Shown here piece by piece: positions 1 through 7,014 of a stretch of DNA of 17,546 nt. The translations under genes were made by a program, and so were the position numbers. The DNA comes from Acidobacteriota bacterium. Lineage in GTDB: Bacteria > Planctomycetota > Phycisphaerae > WQYP01 > JAJZKJ01. The stretch covers positions 1 to 17,546 of the forward strand of contig JAJZKJ010000004.1 in the NCBI GenBank assembly GCA_021804195.1. The letters run 5' to 3'. Each line of letters starts with the position of its first letter. Within the stretch, counting starts at the first letter, position 1. The notes below the pieces were generated by a model. It searched no databases, was not told where the DNA came from, and saw nothing but the letters and a program-made list of their open reading frames with translations.

Positions 1-6
1 AAAAAC

Positions 7-50
7 GGCCATGCCGAATCATACACAACTTTTACCTCCACGGCATAGCC
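7..50. repeat. Imperfect inverted repeat (10-bp arms) at left edge
   Basis: The arms at 7-16 (GGCCATGCCG) and 41-50 (CGGCATAGCC) are complementary at 9 of 10 positions, around a 24-base spacer. It lies in a non-coding stretch before the first gene. It could be an RNA hairpin, part of the terminator of an unseen upstream gene, or a REP-like element. No U-tract follows it directly. Seen in sequence; function unknown. Confidence 0.4.
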
Positions 51-72
51 ATTGGAACGAAACCGCGCTCGA

Positions 73-119
73 ACCGCCAGGCAGGGCGGTGCGGCGGAGC
101 CACTTTTTTTTGCTTCGCC
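73..119 (+). terminator. Two adjacent hairpins with a T8 run; possible terminator of an upstream gene
   Basis: Hairpin A is ACCGCC (73-78), a 6-base loop and GGCGGT (85-90). Hairpin B pairs 93-100 with 112-119 (8 bp including one G-T wobble) and has a run of eight T in its loop (104-111). If A forms, the T8 run lies 13 bases after it, which is further than in a classical intrinsic terminator, so the call is weak. It may instead be a structured leader or a repeat. Confidence 0.25.
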
Positions 120-162
120 ATTCCAGTGTGAGAAATCGGTGTTAATAGGGACCCCGGCCAGC

Positions 163-211
163 GACTCAACCGGTGCGTCGTACGGTATAGTGGAATTTCA
201 GAGGTTGAGTC
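163..211. promoter_or_regulatory. Inverted repeat bracketing a possible -10 box, upstream of the first gene
   Basis: Perfect 9-bp arms GACTCAACC (163-171) and GGTTGAGTC (203-211) flank 31 bases. TATAGT at 186-191 lies between them and resembles a sigma70 -10 box, but no good -35 is present 16-18 bases upstream. The right arm overlaps the only Shine-Dalgarno-like sequence (GAGG, 201-204) and is followed by ATTTTTT and the ATG at 219. A paired operator around the promoter, or an RNA hairpin that occludes ribosome binding, are both possible. The repeat is seen directly; its role is inferred. Confidence 0.4.
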
Positions 212-218
212 ATTTTTT

Positions 219-1265
219 ATGCCGCGTCTGGCCCGCGGCGCCACACCCGCGCCGAAAATTGATGCTTTGTCCCCGCGCGCCACTCTTCCCGGCGGGGATA
301 TTCGTATCCACGGCGAACGCCTGCTGACCACGGATGAGGAGCTGCCAGTATTGACCTGCGGCGGTACGGCGACCCATCTGATCTCAGGCGGCGCCCAATA
401 TCTGCTGGTTCGGGTGCCCGAGGGGGCGGTATCAGGTGAACTCGAATTAAATCCAGGCACGCCGCGGGCCATGAGCGGGCCCTATCTGGAAGTGGCGGGA
501 CAGATCGCCGAAGAGATGCACCCCATCGGCAATCCCGCGATTGACCAGAACGGGATGATTTACACCACGTTCAGCGGGAGCCGGGGACAAACCGTTCCGG
601 TCAGCCTGTACCGGCTGGACACCGGTTTTTGCACCATTCCGCTGGGCAACGCGATCGTCAATCCTTCCGGCCTGGCCCTGGACAAGAAAAATCAGCTCTA
701 CGCCAGCAGCCGTTATAACGGCACCGTATATCAAGTGGACGAAGAAGGACGGGCGGAAGTTTTTGCCGAGGGTCTGGGCCTGGCCACCGGGCTGGCCTTT
801 GATCCGGCGGGAAATTTATATGTCGGCGACCGCAGCGGCACGATTTTCAAAATTGACCGCCAGCGCCGGATTTTTGTGTTCGCCACGCTCGAACCGAGCG
901 TGGCTGCTTATCATCTGGCCTTCAATCCGGAGGGCGATCTCTACGTGAGCGGGCCCACTACCACCAGCAGCGACGCGATCTACCGCATTCGTCCGCAGGG
1001 CGAGGTGGAGGTATTTTTTCAGGGCCTGGGGCGGCCCCAGGGATTGGCCTTTGACCTTCACGGCCATCTGCTGATTGCCGCCGCCTGGCGCGGGCGGCGC
1101 GGGGTTCTGCGCATATCGCCCGAGCGTGAGGTGGAATGGGCGGTCAGCGGCAGCGGGCTGGTGGGGCTGGCATTTGCCCGCGGCCCGGCGCTGATATTGG
1201 CCACCCACGGCGGCTTATTTCATTTGCCCTGGGACACCCCCGGCTGGCTCACATTCCGCTCCTGA
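219..1265 (+). CDS. IPT/TIG plus six-bladed beta-propeller (NHL/SMP-30-like) protein
   Basis: Encodes 348 residues. About residues 13-80 look like an Ig-like IPT/TIG fold (IDALSPR, then GGDIRIHG). From about residue 85 to the end there are repeated blades of the form GLALD..NQLY, GLAFDPAGNLYVGD, LAFNPEGDLYVSG and GLAFDLHGHLLIA, the pattern of NHL or SMP-30/gluconolactonase-like propellers. I see no signal peptide or TM segment, so it may be cytoplasmic. Enzymatic activity cannot be assigned: the metal-binding residues of true SMP-30 lactonases are not clearly recognisable, and a binding or scaffold role is as likely. The ATG at 219 gives the full IPT domain. GAGG at 201-204 is rather far upstream. 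It is followed 24 bases later by cinA on the same strand and may be cotranscribed with it. Confidence 0.75.
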   Translation: MPRLARGATPAPKIDALSPRATLPGGDIRIHGERLLTTDEELPVLTCGGTATHLISGGAQYLLVRVPEGAVSGELELNPGTPRAMSGPYLEVAGQIAEEMHPIGNPAIDQNGMIYTTFSGSRGQTVPVSLYRLDTGFCTIPLGNAIVNPSGLALDKKNQLYASSRYNGTVYQVDEEGRAEVFAEGLGLATGLAFDPAGNLYVGDRSGTIFKIDRQRRIFVFATLEPSVAAYHLAFNPEGDLYVSGPTTTSSDAIYRIRPQGEVEVFFQGLGRPQGLAFDLHGHLLIAAAWRGRRGVLRISPEREVEWAVSGSGLVGLAFARGPALILATHGGLFHLPWDTPGWLTFRS

Positions 1266-1289
1266 TTCCGGCCCATCTTTACCCCGGCG

Positions 1290-2615
1290 ATGATGCATCC
1301 CAGCCCCGAACATTCTTCCGCTGATCCCTTGCGGGCGAAGGACACGCAGCAATCCAGTACTCCGCCCCCGTTGACCACGGCGGAAATCATTGCCGCCGGC
1401 GCGGAGCTGCTGACGCCGTTTCGCGCCGACACCAATTCCTTATATCTCACCCGCGAATTAAATGAGCTGGGCATCGAGGTGGTGCGCAAAACCATTATCG
1501 GAGATGAAAAAGAACGCCTGGCGCTGGCCATTGCGCGCGGGCTGCAGGAAAATCGCCTGGTGCTGGTGACCGGCGGGCTGGGGCCGACCGAAGATGATGT
1601 CACCCGGCCGGCCGCGGCGCGGGCGCTGGGCGTTCCACTGGTCCGCGACCCCGAGCAGGAAGGCATTCTTCGCGCCTGGTTTGACGGCCGGCAAACCACG
1701 ATGCCCGAGCGCAACCTGCGGCAGGCGGAGATGCTGGCCGGGGCGACGGCCTTGCCGAACGCGCTGGGCACCGCGCCGGGGCAGTATTGGGAAAAGGAAG
1801 GCCGGGTGCTGGTGCTATTGCCCGGGCCGCCGCGGGAGCTGCAGCCGATGTGGCGGGACCAAGCGCGGCCGCGGCTGCGGGAACGCGCCCCTGCGGCGGG
1901 CTGGCTGCACCGCACTTTGCGGCTCGGAGAATTGGGCGAGTCGCGCGTGGATGAGGCCGCCGCGCCCATCTATACCCAATATTCCGCGATCACCACGACG
2001 ATTCTGACGGCGCAGCCGGGGGAAATTGAGCTGCATCTGCGCGCTCCAAACGTAGCGGGCCGGGCGGAACAGGTCGCGGAATTGGCGGACCGGCTGGCCT
2101 CCGCATTGGCGGGGCATTTGGTCAGCGCGCAGGGTGAAAGCCTGGAGAGAGTGGTGATTTCCGCTTTGGCCGCGCGCGGGCAAACCCTGGCGGTGGCGGA
2201 AAGCTGCACCGGCGGCATGGCGGGTGAACGCCTGACCCGCGTCCCCGGCGCCTCTCAGGTTTTTAACGGCGGCATCATCGCCTACACCAACGCGGTCAAG
2301 CAGGAGATGCTGGGAGTAGAAAAAACCATTCTCGAACGTGAAGGCGCGGTCAGCGAGGCCTGTGTCCGCGCCATGGCCCGTGGAGCTCGCCGGTTGCATC
2401 AATCGGATTGGGGGCTGGCGATTACGGGCATTGCCGGTCCGGAGGGAGGCAGCCGGGAAAAACCAGTGGGCACGGTCTGGCTCGGCTGTGCCGGTCCGGA
2501 TGAGGTTCTGGAAGTCCGGGCGCGCAGATTTCACGGCGAGCGGGAACGTGTGCGCCAGGCAGCGGTCTTTTCCGCGCTATGGCTGCTGCGGCAAACCCTG
2601 AATGGAACTATGTAG
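1290..2615 (+). CDS. cinA: CinA-family protein: ADP-ribose pyrophosphatase-like domain plus NMN deamidase
   Basis: Encodes 441 residues, close to the usual two-domain CinA length. The N-terminal molybdopterin-binding-like (COG1058) domain spans about residues 31-200, with AEIIAAGAELL and DTNSLYL near the start and TGGLGPTEDD at 94-103. The C-terminal PncC/CinA domain spans about 285-435, with ESCTGG at 304-309, TGIAGPEGG at 379-387 and KPVGTVW at 391-397. In characterised relatives the C-terminal domain converts NMN to nicotinate mononucleotide plus ammonia, and the N-terminal domain can hydrolyse ADP-ribose. The start is uncertain: ATG codons at 1290 and 1293 have no clear ribosome-binding site, and homology begins only near residue 30, so a later TTG start is possible. 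Nine bases separate it from the 2H phosphoesterase gene, and the nadCAB genes follow, fitting a role in pyridine-nucleotide recycling. Confidence 0.92.
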   Translation: MMHPSPEHSSADPLRAKDTQQSSTPPPLTTAEIIAAGAELLTPFRADTNSLYLTRELNELGIEVVRKTIIGDEKERLALAIARGLQENRLVLVTGGLGPTEDDVTRPAAARALGVPLVRDPEQEGILRAWFDGRQTTMPERNLRQAEMLAGATALPNALGTAPGQYWEKEGRVLVLLPGPPRELQPMWRDQARPRLRERAPAAGWLHRTLRLGELGESRVDEAAAPIYTQYSAITTTILTAQPGEIELHLRAPNVAGRAEQVAELADRLASALAGHLVSAQGESLERVVISALAARGQTLAVAESCTGGMAGERLTRVPGASQVFNGGIIAYTNAVKQEMLGVEKTILEREGAVSEACVRAMARGARRLHQSDWGLAITGIAGPEGGSREKPVGTVWLGCAGPDEVLEVRARRFHGERERVRQAAVFSALWLLRQTLNGTM

Positions 2616-2624
2616 TCAATCGCC

Positions 2625-3161
2625 ATGGTAGAAGATGTGGCCATCGTCGGATATTTACAGGGGGAAGCCGGGCGGTATATCGCCGATCTGGTGCGAGCGC
2701 ATGTGCCCGCGGTCCCGGCGCGCCGGCCGCATATCACATTTATGCCGGGGCGGCCGCCGGTGCTGCCCGATGCCGAACTGCTGCGCCGCCTGCGCCAGCG
2801 CGCGCAGAACTTTTTGCCGCTGGAATTGACATTGGGCGAGGTGCGGAATTTTCTGCCGCTATCGCCGGTGCTCTATCTGGATGTGGTGGCGGGGATGGCG
2901 GGGCTGGATCAATTGCGCCGCACCCTGCTCGAAGCCACGGAAAATCCCCACCTGGAACGTTTTCCCTTTCATCCCCATCTCACGCTGGCTTATGATCAAG
3001 CGCCCGAAGAAATCCTGGCCTTACAGCCGCGATTGCAGGCGGGGTGGGCGAAATATCCAGGCTCCCGGCGGCTGCGCTTCACGCAGTTGATGCTGGTGCG
3101 GCAGACCGGACCGGCGAGCTGGCAGGATCTGGGGTCCGCGGCGATGCCGGGAACGGAATAA
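2625..3161 (+). CDS. thpR: 2H phosphoesterase (2'-5' RNA ligase/ThpR family)
   Basis: Encodes 178 residues, the usual size for this family. Both catalytic HxT signatures are present: HIT at 36-38 (in RRPHITFM) and HLT at 118-120 (in FHPHLTLAYD). Family members hydrolyse 2',3'-cyclic phosphates or related cyclic nucleotides, and some ligate RNA 2'-5' in vitro. A related plant enzyme acts on ADP-ribose 1'',2''-cyclic phosphate. The true substrate cannot be read from sequence. cinA-ligT is a known bacterial neighbour pair (cinA-ligT-recA in Deinococcus), but here nadC follows in place of recA. It starts 9 bases after the cinA stop with no good Shine-Dalgarno, suggesting coupled translation. Family call is firm; the gene symbol is by family resemblance. 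Confidence 0.88.
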   Translation: MVEDVAIVGYLQGEAGRYIADLVRAHVPAVPARRPHITFMPGRPPVLPDAELLRRLRQRAQNFLPLELTLGEVRNFLPLSPVLYLDVVAGMAGLDQLRRTLLEATENPHLERFPFHPHLTLAYDQAPEEILALQPRLQAGWAKYPGSRRLRFTQLMLVRQTGPASWQDLGSAAMPGTE

Positions 3162-3166
3162 TACAC

Positions 3167-4099
3167 ATGCCCAGCCGGTTACCCGAATTCAACTGGAATG
3201 CCCCGGAGTTGCGGACCCTGATTCGGCGCGCCCTGGAAGAAGATCATGCCGGAGATGACCGCACCACGGATGCTATCTTTCCGGCCGCTCCGTGGCCGGC
3301 GCGAGGGCGGCTGCTGGCCCGGCAGGAGGCCTGTGTTTGCGGTTTGCCCCTGGCGGCGCTTGTGCTGGAAGAATGGACCGCGATGCGGAACGAGAGCGGG
3401 CCGGCGGATGAATTCTCGATCCGCATGCGCGCCCGGGAAGGCGATTGGGCCCACGCCGATCAATGCGTGCTCGAAATCGCCGCCGAACTTCGCGCCTTGC
3501 TGGCCTGCGAACGCACCTTGCTGAACTTCGTACAGCACCTGAGCGGCATCGCGACCCTGACCCGGCGATTTGTGGAACAGACGGCGGGCACGCGGGCCCG
3601 GCTGCTCGATACCCGCAAAACCCTTCCCGGGCTGCGGACTCTGGAAAAATATGCGGTTGCCTGCGGCGGCGGCCAGAACCACCGGCCGCATCTGGCGGGC
3701 GGCATTCTGATTAAAAACAATCATCTGGCGCTGCTGGCCGGCATGCAAACCGAAGCCGAACCGAATGCCGTGGCTCTGGCTCTGGCGCGGGCGCGCACGC
3801 GGGCCGGCCTGGCGGTTGAGATCGAAGTCCGATCGGAGAAGGAACTGGAGCAGGCGCTGGCGGCGGGCGCGGATTGGATTCTGCTCGATAATTTTTCTCC
3901 CGCCCAGGCCGGGGCCGCGGTGCGCCGGGTGGCGGGCCGCGCCCGGCTGGAGGTATCCGGCGGCATCCGGCTCGAAACCATCCGCGAGTACGCGCAGGCC
4001 GGCGTGGATTCGATCAGCGCCGGTGCGCTGACCCATTCCGCCCCGGCCGCCGACTTCAGCCTGCGCATCAGCGCGGAACCGGACAGAAATTCCGAGTGA
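3167..4099 (+). CDS. nadC: Nicotinate-nucleotide diphosphorylase (carboxylating)
   Basis: Encodes 310 residues. It converts quinolinate plus PRPP to nicotinate mononucleotide, CO2 and pyrophosphate. The family core is complete: DTRKTLPGLR at 148-157, EKYAVACGGGQNHR at 160-173, LIKNNH at 181-186, the EIEV strand at 218-221, LLDNFSP at 239-245, EVSGGI at 262-267 and the C-terminal GVDSISAGALTHS. LIKNNH has Asn where many homologues have Asp. The frame is open upstream to an ATG at 3044, but that would overlap thpR by 118 bases. The ATG at 3167, 5 bases after the thpR stop and preceded by GGAA at 3155-3158, gives the normal N-terminus. About 108 bases separate it from nadA. Confidence 0.95.
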   Translation: MPSRLPEFNWNAPELRTLIRRALEEDHAGDDRTTDAIFPAAPWPARGRLLARQEACVCGLPLAALVLEEWTAMRNESGPADEFSIRMRAREGDWAHADQCVLEIAAELRALLACERTLLNFVQHLSGIATLTRRFVEQTAGTRARLLDTRKTLPGLRTLEKYAVACGGGQNHRPHLAGGILIKNNHLALLAGMQTEAEPNAVALALARARTRAGLAVEIEVRSEKELEQALAAGADWILLDNFSPAQAGAAVRRVAGRARLEVSGGIRLETIREYAQAGVDSISAGALTHSAPAADFSLRISAEPDRNSE

Positions 4100-4207
4100 C
4101 CCATTCAGTTGAAATTGCTGAGTCCGCTTGCTTCCGCGCGACGCGAACGTTTCCGCTGATGGCGAGGAAGTTGTTAAAATAAAACAGAGCCGGTTCTCGG
4201 CCAGCCC
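4100..4207 (+). promoter_or_regulatory. nadC-nadA gap with a possible -10 element
   Basis: This is the largest gap within the nad cluster. TAAAAT at 4175-4180 matches the -10 consensus at 5 of 6 positions and sits in the only AT-rich patch of the gap, 28 bases before the nadA ATG. No convincing -35 lies 16-18 bases upstream (TTCCGC or TCCGCT). An internal promoter for nadAB is possible but weakly supported. I see no riboswitch-like structure or palindromic operator here. Confidence 0.25.
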
Positions 4208-5362
4208 ATGGCCTCCGCACTATCCCCCGCCACGTCTCCGCGTCCTGGAATCATGCCCGCGCCGGCGGTTTCCGCCGCTTGCGCCACGCTCGACAATTAT
4301 CTGCTCTACCCCGACCATGCCCTGGCCGGCCGCATTGCGGAGGCGCGAGAACGGCTGGGCCGCGCAGCCGTCATCCTGGGCCATCATTACCAACGCGATG
4401 AAGTTGTGCGTTTCGCCGATTTTCGCGGCGATTCGCTCCAGCTTTCCCGCCAGGCGGCGGCCAGCCAGGCCGACCATATTGTTTTCTGCGGGGTGCATTT
4501 CATGGCCGAGAGCGCCGATCTGCTGCGCCGGCCCCACCAGAAAGTCCTGCTGCCCGACCTGCAAGCCGGTTGTTCCATGGCCGACATGGCCTCGCTCGAT
4601 CAGGTGGAACAGGCCTGGGAAGAACTGGAACGGCTGCAACTGGCGGATGAAGTTCTGCCTGTGGCGTATGTCAATTCCACGGCGGCCATCAAGGCATTCT
4701 GCGGCCGTCATGGCGGCCTGACCTGCACATCGGCCAATGCCCGTCAGGTGCTGCGCTGGGCCTGGGAGCGCAAGCCGAAGATCCTGTTTTTGCCCGATCA
4801 GCATCTGGGCCGCAATACCGCGCATGATCTGGGCGTGGCACTCGATGAAATGCTGGTCTGGAATCCGCGCCAAGCCTATGGCGGCAACCCCTGGGAGCGG
4901 CTGCGGCAGACGCGGATCTGGCTCTGGCAGGGGCATTGTTCCGTGCATGCACGCTTCCAGCCCCGGCATGTGGAGCAGGCGCGGGCGGATTATCCCGGGG
5001 TCAAGGTGCTGGTGCATCCGGAATGTCCTTTTGAAGTGGTGCAACGGGCCGATCTGAGCGGTTCGACGGAATTCATCATTCGCCAGATCACGCAGGCGCC
5101 GGCGGGCAGCGTCTGGGCGGTAGGCACCGAGGTGCATCTGGTGCACCGGCTGGCGCGGGAAAATCCTCACTGCACGGTGCTGCATCTCGATGCCGCCGGC
5201 TGTCCCTGGTGCAGCACCATGTTCCGCATCACGCCGGCTCATCTCTGCTGGACACTGGAACAACTGCTGGCGGGCCAGGCGGTGAACGTGATTACGGTGC
5301 CGGAGGCGAACCGGGCCGCGGCGCGGCTCGCGCTGGACCGCATGCTGCAACTGGCCGTTTAA
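4208..5362 (+). CDS. nadA: Quinolinate synthase
   Basis: Encodes 384 residues. It condenses iminoaspartate with dihydroxyacetone phosphate to make quinolinate, using an oxygen-sensitive [4Fe-4S] cluster in the cytoplasm. Diagnostic stretches are VILGHHYQRDEV at 55-66, HFMAESADLL at 97-106, VNSTAAIKAF at 155-164, the WQGHCSVH region around 240-247, HPECPFEVV at 270-278 and GTEVHLV at 306-312. Candidate cluster cysteines are C122 (AGCSMAD), C244 (GHCSVH) and C332 or C335 in GCPWCSTM; the CPWC arrangement leaves the third ligand ambiguous. There is no Shine-Dalgarno before the ATG at 4208. An ATG at 4253 (M16) is a possible alternative, since the first 40 residues are poorly conserved. nadB starts 6 bases downstream. 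Confidence 0.95.
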   Translation: MASALSPATSPRPGIMPAPAVSAACATLDNYLLYPDHALAGRIAEARERLGRAAVILGHHYQRDEVVRFADFRGDSLQLSRQAAASQADHIVFCGVHFMAESADLLRRPHQKVLLPDLQAGCSMADMASLDQVEQAWEELERLQLADEVLPVAYVNSTAAIKAFCGRHGGLTCTSANARQVLRWAWERKPKILFLPDQHLGRNTAHDLGVALDEMLVWNPRQAYGGNPWERLRQTRIWLWQGHCSVHARFQPRHVEQARADYPGVKVLVHPECPFEVVQRADLSGSTEFIIRQITQAPAGSVWAVGTEVHLVHRLARENPHCTVLHLDAAGCPWCSTMFRITPAHLCWTLEQLLAGQAVNVITVPEANRAAARLALDRMLQLAV

Positions 5363-5368
5363 AACCCT

Positions 5369-6976
5369 ATGCATCCTTTCGTGATTGCGGGCGGCGGCAT
5401 CGCCGGGCTGCGGGCGGCGCTGGAGCTGGCCGAGCAGGCGCCGGTGATCGTGCTGGCCAAGTCCGGCCTGGAGGATTCCGCCACCCGGCAGGCGCAAGGC
5501 GGCATCGCCGTGGCCTGGGGCGATGACGATACGCTTGAGCTGCACGAACAAGACACGCTGGCGGCCGGCGCGGGATTGTGCGAACCGGAAGCCGTGCGCG
5601 TGCTGGTTTCCGAAGGCCCGGCGCGGGTGCGCGAACTGGTGGCCTGGGGCGCGCAATTCGACCGGCAACCGCTGACCCATTTGCTGGCCCGGGGGCGAGA
5701 GGCGGCGCACTCCCGGGCCCGCATTCTGCATGCCCAGGGTGACGCCACCGGGCGCGAGATCGCCCGCGTGCTGGAGGCCCGCGCCCGCGCCCATGCCCAT
5801 ATCCGGATTCTTGCGCCCGCCGGTCTTACCCGCATCTGGCTCGGACCGCGGCCGCAGGAATTGGGCTGCGTGGGCGTCATCTGGCGCGATGCCGCGGGCA
5901 GAGAGCACGCGCAGCCGGCCCGCGCGGTGCTGCTGGCCACCGGCGGCATGGGCCAGTTATTCGCCGCCACCACCAACCCCGCGATGGCGACCGGCGATGG
6001 TCCCATGATGGCCCACGCGGCCGGGGCCGAACTCGCCGATCTCGAGTTTGTGCAGTTTCATCCCACCGTGCTGGCGCTGCCCGGAGCGCCGGCATATTTG
6101 CTCTCCGAGGCCTTGCGGGGCGAAGGCGCGCGGCTGGTGAACCGGGCGGGAGAGCGTTTTCTCGCTGGCGTTCCCGGCGGTGAACTGGCGGCGCGGGACG
6201 TGGTCGCGCGCGCCCTCGCGCAGGAACTCGCGCGCAGCGGCGAAGCCGCTGTCTATCTGGATTTAACCCATTTATCGCGAACGTTTCTGGAACGGCGTTT
6301 CCCGGGCATTTACGCCGCATGCCAGGGCTGGGGACTGGCGCTTGAGCGGGATCGGATTCCGGTGCGCCCGGCCGCGCATTATGCCATGGGCGGCATCCGC
6401 ACCGATCAGGAAGGGCAATCAAGCCTGGCGGGACTTTACGCCGCCGGCGAAGCCGCCTGCAGCGGAGTCCACGGCGCCAACCGGCTGGCCAGCAATTCGC
6501 TGCTGGAAGGCCTGGTCTTCGGTTATCGTGCCGCCCGCGCCATGGCTCGCTGCGAGCCCAGCCCGATTTCCGCGGCCTCGCCCGATTGGCCTCTTGCGCT
6601 CCCCGGCCGGCATGAAACCGCGGAGTGGCCGGTGGAACAGATTCAGGCCCAACTGGCGCAACTCCGGACACGCATGGCGCAGGCCGCGGGCGTGCTACGG
6701 GACGGCGACGTGATGCGGCAGACCCTTGCCTGGATCCAGTCCCAGCCCCGGCATGTGTCCGCGCCTGGCGCCGCCGGCCGCGAATGGAACAGCCTGCGTC
6801 CGCTGGCGGAATTGCTGCTGCGCGCCGGGCTGCACCGGCGCGAAAGCCGCGGCGCGCATTGGCGCGCCGATTATCCCAGCCTGGATGCGAAGCTGAACCA
6901 GCGCCATACCGTGATCGGTCCTCATGGCGAGATGCAATTTGAAAGCTTCCAGCCGCTGCTCAGCGCCTCGGCGTAA
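5369..6976 (+). CDS. nadB: L-aspartate oxidase
   Basis: Encodes 535 residues, the usual length. This FAD enzyme oxidises L-aspartate to iminoaspartate, the NadA substrate. The N-terminal Rossmann dinucleotide motif is GGGIAGLRAALE (8-19), followed by SATRQAQGGIA (37-47). Residues that line the active site in the succinate dehydrogenase/fumarate reductase flavoprotein family are visible: FHPT with H231, RDVVARA with R276, AAHYAMGG with H337 and GVHGANRLASNS (366-377). The C-terminal helical domain runs from about residue 420. The 6-base gap after nadA makes cotranscription very likely and suits hand-over of the unstable iminoaspartate. It ends 33 bases before the convergent exporter operon. 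Confidence 0.95.
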   Translation: MHPFVIAGGGIAGLRAALELAEQAPVIVLAKSGLEDSATRQAQGGIAVAWGDDDTLELHEQDTLAAGAGLCEPEAVRVLVSEGPARVRELVAWGAQFDRQPLTHLLARGREAAHSRARILHAQGDATGREIARVLEARARAHAHIRILAPAGLTRIWLGPRPQELGCVGVIWRDAAGREHAQPARAVLLATGGMGQLFAATTNPAMATGDGPMMAHAAGAELADLEFVQFHPTVLALPGAPAYLLSEALRGEGARLVNRAGERFLAGVPGGELAARDVVARALAQELARSGEAAVYLDLTHLSRTFLERRFPGIYAACQGWGLALERDRIPVRPAAHYAMGGIRTDQEGQSSLAGLYAAGEAACSGVHGANRLASNSLLEGLVFGYRAARAMARCEPSPISAASPDWPLALPGRHETAEWPVEQIQAQLAQLRTRMAQAAGVLRDGDVMRQTLAWIQSQPRHVSAPGAAGREWNSLRPLAELLLRAGLHRRESRGAHWRADYPSLDAKLNQRHTVIGPHGEMQFESFQPLLSASA

Positions 6977-6983
6977 GCTGCCG

Positions 6984-7014
6984 TGAACCGCGAAGGTTTA
7001 TTTGTTTATTTATT
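6984..7014 (+). terminator. Probable intrinsic terminator after nadB
   Basis: Six base pairs, one of them G-T, form between 6984-6989 (TGAACC) and 6995-7000 (GGTTTA) around the loop GCGAA. A U-rich tract (TTTGTTTATTTATT, 7001-7014) follows at once. The stem is short and only partly GC, so efficiency is doubtful, but position and order fit a terminator for the nad transcript. The T-tract overlaps the last codons of the convergent permease gene. Confidence 0.4.

Noticed and set aside
52..327. 91-codon plus-strand open frame before and into the propeller gene
   Set aside because: Overlaps the propeller gene by more than 100 bases, runs through two hairpins, and resembles no family.
4220..5908. 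Long open frame on the minus strand (562 codons) opposite nadA and nadB
   Set aside because: It is antisense to two firmly identified genes, has low-complexity Arg/Gly/His/Gln composition with no recognisable domain, and is the expected by-product of GC-rich codon bias.
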